Shown: positions 25,767 through 33,270 of the stretch, in pieces | How positions within the stretch are numbered: position 1 is the stretch's first letter | How the letters are laid out: each line of letters opens with the position of its first letter | Assembly: GCA_964534315.1 (NCBI GenBank) | Contig: CAZHOV010000034.1 | Coordinates: 1-38,118, forward strand | Length of the DNA: 38,118 bases | Source: CAZHOV01 sp964534315 | GTDB lineage: Bacteria > Bacteroidota > Bacteroidia > Chitinophagales > Saprospiraceae | Direction of reading: 5' to 3' | Position numbers and translations under genes: made by a program | Notes under the pieces: model-generated | Databases searched by the model: none | Told to the model about the DNA's origin: nothing | Seen by the model: the letters and a program-made list of their open reading frames with translations, nothing else

Positions 25767-28458
25767 AAAGCCCGAATTCTAAAATTTGATCTATAAATTC
25801 AAAGGGTTTGTAGCCATTAATTGCTGCCTGATGAAAAATACAAGTAGCCGGCGTCATACCTGGTAGCGAATTAACTTCAATGACGATTGTTTCCGCCCGA
25901 TTATTGTCATAAACTCTGACAAAAGCATCGATCCTTGCATAGCCGGTTACTCCCAGGATCGTTGCTGCGCGCTCAATATCTTTTTTTACCTGGCCGGCAA
26001 TATACTCATATTCCTGCTGATTATTTCCAAAACGCGCAGGCGTAATATTTTGGCCTTCCCCCGCCAAAAACTTCTCTTCCAGACTCAACACTTCGCCGGT
26101 AGCCAGTGCTTCAGAGGGTTCGAACACCTCATAGGTCAGCTCTCCGTTTTTTAGATGCGTTACCAGGCCAACGGTCACTTCCATAAAACTTTCGGCTCCG
26201 TCAGCATCAATAAGTTGCTCAATCAGCATCACCTCCTTTTGTGGAAATTCTTCTTTGGGATGTAGTTTTAAAAGGGCAGCTTCTTTTTCAGGAATAGCTT
26301 CGGTACTTCTGAAAGCAATCGTCAGATAAGCCACTAGCTGATGCTTATCCTTGATCAGTTTTACCGCTGAGCTGCAACCATCATCTACCGGCTTGGCGAT
26401 AAGCGGATAGGCAAAAACGCGCTCCACGTTTTGAAGCAGGTACTCCCTGTCTTCAACAAACTCCTTTTTGTAGACCAATAACTGTTCGGCAACAGTATAC
26501 CCTTCTTTTGCCAGTCGTTGTAAAGTATCAAATTTATTAATAGTAACCTGCGAAGAATGGGGCTCAGAGCCATTATAGGGAAGTCCTACCTTTTCCAGTT
26601 CTTGCTGCACAGAGCCATCTTCTCCGGGCCGCCCGTGCAGTCCGATAAAAACAGCATTTACTAATTCGGCAAGTTCCGGATAGCTCAGCGATCTGGGCGC
26701 AAATACAACTTCCTTCGAGGCAAAGGTGTTGGTTATCGCCCTGCACTGCTCTTTAATCTTTTCTACTACCGCATGATGAGCAAAAGAAAAAATGCGATCG
26801 CGAATATCATCGGCATTATCCTTTAATAATAGATTGATAGGAATTTGATATAGTTGGTGGTCGGAAGCATTGCCGGCCAAAAAAACCGGTATAGGCTCGT
26901 ATTTCTCTGAGCTGGACAGCTTTTCAAATACATTGCGTCCGCTTTCAACGGATATATGCCGCTCAAAAGAATACCCTCCAAGGATCACTGCTATTTTTTG
27001 CTTTTGGTGATCTGTTCGTCTGCCTGCCTGGAGCACCTCCTTTAACCGCTCAAAGAGTTTGTGCGAGCGATTGCTGATCAGCGCTTCTTCCATTCGTTCT
27101 TCAATAGAGGTAAATAGGATAAAGGTCAGGAATTGAGAAGGATTGAGTCCGATCTCAGCAGCCTGATGAAAGAAAAAGGAAGACGGGAGCATACCCGAAG
27201 TGGTATTCGGATCATTGAGGAAAATGGTTTGATCTTCGGTAATAAAACCATCGATTCGTGCATAGGTATTAAACTCCAGATAGCTATATAAGCGTTCGCA
27301 TTCCTGGCGGATCGCCTCAATCTGGTCATCGGGCAAATGGATAGGCGTCTCTTTACGGGAAAGACCAGGCAGATATTTAGACCGATAATCGAACACCTCT
27401 CCCCCTTTAACGATCTCCGTGGGAGGAAGGGCTACCACTCCCCCATCGAGGTTTCGGATGACGATGCAGGAAAATTCTTTTCCCTTTATAAAGGCTTCGA
27501 CAATAACTTCTTCTTCAGTATGATGACTTTCTAATAGCACTTCACTTACAGTAGTTGCTGAAAAATACTCCCTTAGTTCACCTAAAAAATTTTCAGGGTG
27601 ATAGATCGTTTTAGAAGGCTTCCCTTCAACGGTCAGATCAATGGGGAAGCCAAGTCCTTCGCGTATATCGCCCAGCTCCCGAATCCATTCGATCTGTTGG
27701 GTATCGCTCATCGTGTTCCAGTCTTTAGCTGAAAGGCTTTTCCTAAAGAAGGCTTTGTTAATCGAATGGGTAAATCCCGGAAAGCCGGCAGATTCATCCA
27801 GAATTGTAACTCCGATAGAAGAACCCTGGTTTGCCGGTCGGATCACCAGAGGCCAGTTAATGGATGCGACAATCTCTTCAAAAAGCGTTTCGTGGTCTAC
27901 TCGCTCCCAGGTTTCTTTAGAGATCTGGACCACTTCGGGGCAGGCAAAACCACCGGCTTTCATCAATTTTTTTTGAAAACCTTTATGCATGCCGATAGCG
28001 CTTGCTCTTACCCCACTTCCGGTATAAGGGATTTGGAGGCTATCCAGCAACCCTTGCAGTTGTCCATCTTCACCATAATAGCCGTGGAGTGCCAGGAAGG
28101 CCACATCGATCAATTGGGGAAGTTCTTGCAGGGATACTTCCCGTCCCACTTCCTCGATCATCTGTTGATAAGATTCGTCCTCAAGCTGCAGGCTATCCAC
28201 GTAAATCTGGAAGTGATTAGGAGAAGGAGGAAGAAAAGCAACTGGCGGGTAGAAATCGCGGATTGTTCCTTTATAAATATACTGCCAGTCAAGCAGGATA
28301 AATTTTCGATTACTATCAATAAAGATGGGGATCGGTTCGAAGATCGATTTATCGAGGTTATCGTAGACGGTTCGTCCTCCGGCGAAGGAAATCTCGCGTT
28401 CCCGGGATGGGCCACCGAACAGGATACCGACTTTTATTAGGTTTTGGTTGATTTGCAT
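25747..28458 (-). CDS. Tandem fusion of two D-alanine--D-alanine ligase domains
   Basis: About 903 residues, twice the usual Ddl length (about 300-350 plus insertions). Domain 1 (about 1-470) has ILFGGPSREREIS, HGYYGEDGQLQG, YTGSGVRASAIGMHK, IRPANQGSSIGV and the metal-site region RIDGF...DPNTTSGM. Domain 2 (about 485-903) repeats the set: VILGGYSFERHIS, HGRPGEDGSVQQ, YNGSEPHSSQVTINK, AKPVDDGCSSAV, RIDAF...EVNSLPGMTPAT. Both keep the ATP-grasp order and most ligands. Differences: domain 1 has Arg for the ATP-binding Lys (IRP instead of KP) and Asp-Pro-Asn instead of Glu-x-Asn; domain 2 has GCSSA in the glycine loop. Two ATGs (28476, 28503) lie upstream, but the -7 box at 28482-28489 favours 28458. 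It acts in peptidoglycan precursor synthesis; whether both halves make D-Ala-D-Ala is unknown. Confidence 0.9.
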   Translation of the reverse strand: MQINQNLIKVGILFGGPSREREISFAGGRTVYDNLDKSIFEPIPIFIDSNRKFILLDWQYIYKGTIRDFYPPVAFLPPSPNHFQIYVDSLQLEDESYQQMIEEVGREVSLQELPQLIDVAFLALHGYYGEDGQLQGLLDSLQIPYTGSGVRASAIGMHKGFQKKLMKAGGFACPEVVQISKETWERVDHETLFEEIVASINWPLVIRPANQGSSIGVTILDESAGFPGFTHSINKAFFRKSLSAKDWNTMSDTQQIEWIRELGDIREGLGFPIDLTVEGKPSKTIYHPENFLGELREYFSATTVSEVLLESHHTEEEVIVEAFIKGKEFSCIVIRNLDGGVVALPPTEIVKGGEVFDYRSKYLPGLSRKETPIHLPDDQIEAIRQECERLYSYLEFNTYARIDGFITEDQTIFLNDPNTTSGMLPSSFFFHQAAEIGLNPSQFLTFILFTSIEERMEEALISNRSHKLFERLKEVLQAGRRTDHQKQKIAVILGGYSFERHISVESGRNVFEKLSSSEKYEPIPVFLAGNASDHQLYQIPINLLLKDNADDIRDRIFSFAHHAVVEKIKEQCRAITNTFASKEVVFAPRSLSYPELAELVNAVFIGLHGRPGEDGSVQQELEKVGLPYNGSEPHSSQVTINKFDTLQRLAKEGYTVAEQLLVYKKEFVEDREYLLQNVERVFAYPLIAKPVDDGCSSAVKLIKDKHQLVAYLTIAFRSTEAIPEKEAALLKLHPKEEFPQKEVMLIEQLIDADGAESFMEVTVGLVTHLKNGELTYEVFEPSEALATGEVLSLEEKFLAGEGQNITPARFGNNQQEYEYIAGQVKKDIERAATILGVTGYARIDAFVRVYDNNRAETIVIEVNSLPGMTPATCIFHQAAINGYKPFEFIDQILEFGLYERTTQ

Positions 28459-28481
28459 GGACTTATTTCCGTTCATCCGCA

Positions 28482-28489
28482 CAAAGGTA
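28482..28489 (-). promoter_or_regulatory. -7 box TACCTTTG of the ddl-PASTA operon
   Basis: A perfect TAnnTTTG on the minus strand, predicting transcription start near 28475 and a leader of about 17 nt to the ATG at 28458. This is what decides the ddl start. The -33 TTG is not clear (TTTC about 20 nt upstream). Confidence 0.65.
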
Positions 28490-28551
28490 GCAGATTCAGG
28501 CATATTGTAGAAAAGAAATTAGGAAATTTTGAGCCGGCCCCCTTGCTTAAA

Positions 28552-28962
28552 CTAGCCTAGCCAACCATGCTTTACACAAACCCTTTTTAAATCCTTTTCA
28601 AATTGTTGAAGGTCAAAATCGAGGGGAGAAAAATCCAGTTCTTTAACGGAGTGATAGAGGGTGAAGGTGAGCAGCAGAAAAAAATCAGGCGGCTCTGCTT
28701 GCAGAGCCTCCTGATAATCCAGCTGTTTTTTGACAGCTAATTGGTTGTTGCAGATGGACAATTCGTTTTCGTGTATAGATTCATCCGGGCGTAAAGCGAT
28801 GAAGGTATAGTTTAGTTTTTGGAGGACACTACCATAGTCTTCCAGTTGAATATGCTTGTTTAACGCGGCTTCCAGTTCATTGAGTTGGTAAAACCGTTCT
28901 TGGAGTATCTCATCAGTGATGGCATAGAGCAAGATAGAATAGGCTGTTGATTGATTTTTCAT
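28552..28962 (-). CDS. Putative immunity protein of the adjacent toxin-like gene
   Basis: A 136-residue acidic, helix-rich soluble protein with no recognised domain (MKNQSTAYSILLYAITDE at the start, FFLLLTFTLYHSVKELDF in the middle). The ATG at 28962 overlaps the toxin stop as ATGA, a typical coupled toxin-then-immunity arrangement; an in-frame ATG at 28968 is also possible. Acidic, all-alpha, small proteins directly 3' of polymorphic-toxin nuclease domains are usually immunity proteins. The function is inferred only from this context and size. Confidence 0.6.
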   Translation of the reverse strand: MKNQSTAYSILLYAITDEILQERFYQLNELEAALNKHIQLEDYGSVLQKLNYTFIALRPDESIHENELSICNNQLAVKKQLDYQEALQAEPPDFFLLLTFTLYHSVKELDFSPLDFDLQQFEKDLKRVCVKHGWLG

Positions 28963-29447
28963 AAGCATAGGTAGTCATTTTTATTGCCCGGCGGGCGGAT
29001 AAGTGGTTCTTTTCGGTTGATGTTTTCGGGTAACAAGGGGTAATCGTGGATCTTTCTTTTGGCTTCCTTCAGACATGCTTGCAAAGTCCCCTGAAATTGG
29101 GGGATATAGAGCAGGCCGGAAAAAGGAAGCCCTTCGGGATACCTTTCGGACCCTCCGGGCTTACCCAATTGAGTTACTCCATATTTCCAAACTTCTCCCT
29201 GGGTTAGAAAGANNNNNNNNNNAAAGATCACAGCATCGTCTTTACAATGGTAGCACGGGTACCAGTCGGCCCTGCGGGCTACCAATACGTATTGTTCGGC
29301 ATATTTGAGCACTCTTAATGTTTTAAAGATGGATGATGTAGAAGATTTATAATGGACGATTGGGATACATAGGTATTTAACTAATTGGTTGATTATTCCT
29401 CTTGAGATAATTGGCGTAACGCGATCGAAAAGATTTACGGATAACAT
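28959..29447 (-). CDS. Orphan GIY-YIG (URI-type) nuclease domain of polymorphic-toxin type
   Basis: A 162-residue reading frame interrupted by ten N. From residue 50 it matches, from memory, the C-terminal GIY-YIG-like toxin domains of Bacteroidota polymorphic toxins: YVLVARRADWYPCYHC, a GIY-like strand before the gap, GEVWKYGVT (YIG-like, residues 84-92), catalytic Arg in ERYP (102), Glu in LKEAKRKIHDYPLLPEN (128), and the PPGNKN ending (152-157). The N-terminal 45 residues resemble nothing, and there is no secretion or Rhs module, so this is a displaced toxin tip. Removing the ten N and a 5-nt duplicated overlap joins the strand in frame as VIFLTQGEVW. It is coupled by ATGA overlap to the downstream putative immunity gene. 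Confidence 0.65.
   Translation of the reverse strand: MLSVNLFDRVTPIISRGIINQLVKYLCIPIVHYKSSTSSIFKTLRVLKYAEQYVLVARRADWYPCYHCKDDAVIFXXXXFLTQGEVWKYGVTQLGKPGGSERYPEGLPFSGLLYIPQFQGTLQACLKEAKRKIHDYPLLPENINRKEPLIRPPGNKNDYLCL
29213..29222. other. 10-N gap, probably an artefact of a 5-nt contig overlap
   Basis: AAAGA occurs on both sides of the N run (29208-29212 and 29223-29227). Collapsing the duplicate and the N gives a continuous reading frame through the toxin domain. Confidence 0.6.
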
Positions 29448-29880
29448 TTTTTTGATTTTTGTTGCCTATTCGGTTGCATGCCCCTCTTAGATTCAAATCA
29501 CCTCTACAAGCTCCTTAAAGCAATATTTAGCGACCCTTATTAGATTTCAGCCCAATAAGTATTATTAAATAATCATAAAAGTTTATTAAGGTGATAGACC
29601 AGCCTGTAAGATGCTAGACAATAGTTAATCTAGTACCATTATCATCTTGCCCGATAACCCAATAAACGGTTATGGTAAAGCCTCCTCCGACAACGGGAAA
29701 CACTTTCTAGCCTTTTAATTGTAAAAGTAAATAGTGGAGTAACACTCAAATGCTGATGCAACACAGCCGCAATCCATCTCAGATCTGGCTGTCTGTTCAA
29801 AAAAAGTATGGTTAGTGGAAATGGAGTAACTTTTTTGTTAAAAAACACACAGGTTTCAAAACAAAATCGCTCAGGGAGCA
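29448..29880. other. 433-bp spacer without a recognisable gene
   Basis: AT-rich DNA between the toxin-like gene and the HTH gene. Two copies of TGGAGTAAC are seen (near 29733 and 29822). A 68-codon minus-strand frame at 29642-29848 shows no family. It may be decayed mobile or toxin-locus DNA. Confidence 0.4.
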
Positions 29881-30480
29881 GTGAATTTACTAATTTTTAG
29901 TATTTTGGTAGTAACTGATACAAATATAAAACTTTTATATTTAAGTTACAAACCCAAAAGTCATTTTTTTGCACTTTTTTTATTATATTACTCAAATACA
30001 TACTATCAGATTTTGAGAATCCTAGCAGACCGGAAAGAGCGCACGCAGTTATTTATTGCTTTTACGGGATATTTGAAGCATAAAAAAGGCATTTCCTACA
30101 TTGCCTCCGGCGATTTGGCCGGGCTTAGCCACTCCAAGGTAAAGAATATCCGGCGCGGTGGTTCTTCTCCCGACAAAGAGCACCTTCAGCGCCTGTTGGA
30201 GGCTTATCCTGAGCTTAAGCACCTCGAGGAGGCCAGTCCGTTTATTGTCGACGATGTGCAGGATACTGCCGCTGCCTACCAAAAAGAAGAACCTGCCCCC
30301 CACGAAGAAGAGTTGGAGGAACTGCGTCACGAGATCAACGCGTTGGAAAAGCATATTGTCTTGCTCTACAAAGTACTATTTGGCGATAAAGCCCTGGATG
30401 TGTATGCGGCCAAAGGAAAACTGAGCGAAGAGGAGATCAGGGAGTTGGGGAATTTGGAGGATAGGAAAATTGGAGAGTAG
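29881..30480 (+). CDS. Small HTH protein with acidic coiled C-terminal half
   Basis: The frame has no ATG; GTG at 29881 or, more sensibly, TTG at 30013 (LRILADRKERTQLF...) would be the start, giving 199 or 155 residues. From about residue 55 of the long form it has an XRE-like helix-turn-helix, ISYIASGDLAGLSHSKVKNI, followed by RRGGSSPDKEHLQRLLEAYPEL, typical of a lambda-repressor-type fold. The C-terminal half is Glu/Lys-rich and likely coiled (EEELEELRHEINALEKHI). The stop codon lies inside the octamer satellite, so the last ten residues are repeat-derived. The first 45 residues are hydrophobic and probably not translated. A regulator role is inferred from the HTH only. Confidence 0.6.
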   Translation: MNLLIFSILVVTDTNIKLLYLSYKPKSHFFALFLLYYSNTYYQILRILADRKERTQLFIAFTGYLKHKKGISYIASGDLAGLSHSKVKNIRRGGSSPDKEHLQRLLEAYPELKHLEEASPFIVDDVQDTAAAYQKEEPAPHEEELEELRHEINALEKHIVLLYKVLFGDKALDVYAAKGKLSEEEIRELGNLEDRKIGE

Positions 30481-31147
30481 GAGAATAGGAAATTTGGAGA
30501 GCAGGAAGATAAGAAATTTGGAGAGCAGGAAGATAAGAAATTTAGAGAGTAGGAGAATAGGAAAATTGGAGAGTAGGAAGATAGGAAATTTGGGGAGTAG
30601 GAGAATAGGAAATTTGGAGAGCAGGAAGATAAGAAATTTAGAGAGTAGGAGAGTAGGAAAATTGGAGAGCAGGAAGATAAGAAATTTAGAGAGCAGGAAG
30701 ATAAGAAATTTAGAGAGTAGGAGAATAGGAAAATTGGAGAGTAGGAGAGTAGGAAAATTGGAGAGTAGGAAAATAGGAAAATTGGAGAGTAGGAAGATAG
30801 AAAATTTAGAGAGTAGGAGAGTAGGAAAATTGGAGAGTAGGAGAGTAGGAAAATTGGAGAGTAGGAAAATAGGAAANNNNNNNNNNNNNNNNNNNNNNNN
30901 NNNNNNNNNNNNNNNNNNNNNNNNNNNNNNNNNNNNNNNNNNNNNNNNNNNNNNNNNNNNNNNNNNNNNNNNNNNNATTGGAGAGTAGGAGAGTAGGAAA
31001 ATTGGAGAGTAGGAAAATTGGAGAGTAGGAAGATAGAAAATTTAGAGAGTAGGAAGATAGGAAATTTGGAGAGCAGGAGGATAGGAAATTTAGAGAGTAG
31101 GAAGATAAGAAATTTGGAGAGTAGGAAGATAGGAAATTTGGAAAATT
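30448..31147. repeat. Octamer-built 24-bp satellite (GGAGAGTA/GGAAGATA/GGAAATTT)
   Basis: Roughly 700 bp (including 100 N) of direct repeats. The basic unit is an octamer beginning GGA; three octamers, GGAGAGTA, GGAAGATA or GGAGAATA, and GGAAATTT or GGAAAATT, form a 24-bp higher-order unit, with occasional 16-bp units. It begins inside the 3' end of the HTH gene and ends 57 bp before the next gene. Both strands stay open over long stretches because 24 is a multiple of 3, but these frames are repeat artefacts. A lone similar unit occurs near 35116-35135. Confidence 0.95.
30877..30976. other. 100-N assembly gap inside the satellite
   Basis: Exactly 100 N, the usual placeholder for a gap of unknown size. 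The flanks are both satellite, so the true length of the array is not known. Confidence 0.9.
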
Positions 31148-31203
31148 GGAATAGGTGCTTTTTTTATATTTAGTTATGGTTATCAATTCTTTAAATTACT
31201 GCT

Positions 31204-32082
31204 ATGAACAACCCGACCAACCCAAAAGATATCAACCCTTCTAATTCAGGTATAAAGATCAAAATTTCAGGAAAAGGAATGTTGGTTTCTGCTGTCCGGT
31301 CTGTTTTTGACCTGGCAAAAGGCACTATTAGCGCCAGTACGATAACCGAATGGACCAAAGCAATAGGAATTGAAACGCCTAAAGAAAAACAGGCCTTCGA
31401 TTTAATCCTTAACGCCATCATGAAAGGATTAAGGTGGCAGTTGAAAACTCAGATCGATCAGGTAGATCTGGATGAAAACAAAAACCTGGTGTATTATAGC
31501 AAAGAATTACAATTTGACACGTTCTCCAAGCTGGGAGAAAATGAGGTCATTTTAAATTGTAACCATTTCAGCAATCCGCAAGCATTAGATTTCTTAGATG
31601 ACTTCAAGCCCTATTACAAGGAATGGCTGTTGCGATCCTTTCCCATTTCCGAAGATACCGCCAATTACATGACTGCCAATTTTCCGGATTATTTTGCTAA
31701 TGGGTTCTTTGCTTGCTTAAAAGATAACAAACTTAAATATTCAAACTTGTTGGAGTGGTGCCAAGATCCACTTACCGAAGAATGGGCAACAGCAGTTGCC
31801 AGAAATGAATACAAAAACTATTTGAAAAGCCTTTATATTCAACCGGCTTTAGGACAAGAAAATGTTTCCCTTCCCGACGTTTACATAGAACCTTCCTTTT
31901 TAATTTTTGATAAAACGTATCCTGAACATAAAAGAAAAGAAGAACGAGTACAATTTGAAATTGAATCGAATCAACATTTTCTTCCCACAAAATTTGATGG
32001 CTCTCTGCACGATTATATACTGAACCATTTTAATTTTGACTTCTGCCAACAACACGCCCGAAAACCACTTTTATCAATATGA
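31204..32082 (+). pseudogene. N-terminal part of a STAND/NACHT-like NTPase gene, 3'-truncated
   Basis: The ATG at 31204 opens a 292-residue frame. Residues about 60-275 look like the variable N-terminal region of large Bacteroidota NACHT/STAND proteins (LNAIMKGLRWQLKTQ, YIEPSFLIFDKTYPE, FDGSLHDYILNHFN). In such proteins the last of these leads directly into a Walker A (GQPGxGKT). Here the frame instead switches at about 32034 into the body of another gene, so the last 14 residues (CQQHARKPLLSI and nearby) are out-of-frame. The family assignment is from memory of the segment order, with moderate confidence. A truncated defence-type gene is the best reading. Confidence 0.5.
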
Positions 32083-33070
32083 TCCATTTAAATTTAATCA
32101 GACTGCTCATTCGGAGCCAACCACCTTTACACTCGAATTTCTAATCAAAGATATCCGGTATCATTACCATATTGAATTCACCAAAAAGGAAGTAGTCAGT
32201 GAAATTTTACAATTTTATCCACATGGTAGAGTTACCAACTTATTTATCAGAAGAGAAAATGACTACGAATTTGGAGAGACATTAAAAGGGCAAAAATCGG
32301 TGGTCAAACAGCTAACCGCTAAAAACCAGTTGTTCCTTTCCAAGGGCGCTCAAAACAACATCCGGCAGCTTGTAGAAGTTTACAACTATTTTTCAGAGGA
32401 TTTCATGACGATCCCTTTTCTGGATTCCTGGACAGATACCCAATATGCCAACCGAATAGCTAAAGAACTTATCCGAAAAAACGGAAATACCAGCTATATC
32501 GATAACTTTAAAAAGTTATTAACCAGTTTTGATACCGGAATTTCTGATTTTAAAGTAGAGAAAAATGAACTACCCTTTGGAAATGACTATGACATCAATG
32601 TCGATCATATTTTATTTGATGAAAAAGGTCAAATGAAAGGTAGTGTAAGTCAATCAATAGAAGAAGAATCGACCGGTACTCAAAAATTATTTGTTCTGGG
32701 CGGGTTAATCCTCAGAGCATTAATGAAGGGACGAGTCATTATGATTGATGAATTTGAAAGAAGTTTACACCCCCTCATCAGTTCCTATATTTTAACCCTT
32801 TTCAACGATCCGGAAATAAACACCCAAAATGCTCAATTGATTCTTGCTACACATGATACGAACTTACTGGATAAACAAAACCAGTTGAGACGAGATCAAA
32901 TCTGGATAATTGAGAAAGACCAATTTGCAAGTTCCCAATTATTTTCACTTGCCGATATTGACGGTACCAGAAAAGGCATCCCTTATGAAAAATGGTATCT
33001 CTCCGGCCGGTTTGGGGGCATCCCTGTTGTGGAATCCCTGAATTTCAAACTCAATTTCAGAGATCAATAA
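32036..33070 (+). pseudogene. 5'-truncated RloA-like AAA ATPase (SMC/ABC type)
   Basis: This 344-residue frame begins only with TTG and lacks the N-terminal Walker A (GxNxSGKS) expected in AAA_15/AAA_21 ATPases. The remainder is typical: YDPFKFNQTAHSEPTTFTLEF, YHYHIEFTKKEVVSEILQFY, an ESTGTQKLFVLGG signature-like motif, Walker B RVIMIDEFERSLHP, and H-loop LILATHDTNLLD, ending YLSGRFGGIP. Such ATPases pair with RloB in abortive-infection-type defence systems; no RloB gene follows. Without Walker A it cannot hydrolyse ATP on its own. The gene is therefore a remnant joined to the upstream truncated gene at a single junction. Confidence 0.75.
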
Positions 33071-33270
33071 CAAATGCTATTTGGCTGCGCTCTTTACCAA
33101 AGCCCTACAACATAAACCTCACCAACCAGAACCCGCATACAGATATCGACGTTCTTATAGAAAAATTAAAAAGTCTTTAACCTTCAATCTTTAACTTAAA
33201 ATTTATTTCTATCGAAAACTTCTTCCCCACCTACACCGAAGCAGTCACAACCTCCCTAGGCTTTTTTTGG

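Noticed and set aside
29642..29848. 68-codon minus-strand frame
   Set aside because: No recognisable family, low-complexity composition and no promoter or start context.
30470..31186. Repeat-encoded proteins with 8-residue periods on both strands
   Set aside because: The frames exist only because the satellite period is a multiple of 3; no starts or other coding signs.
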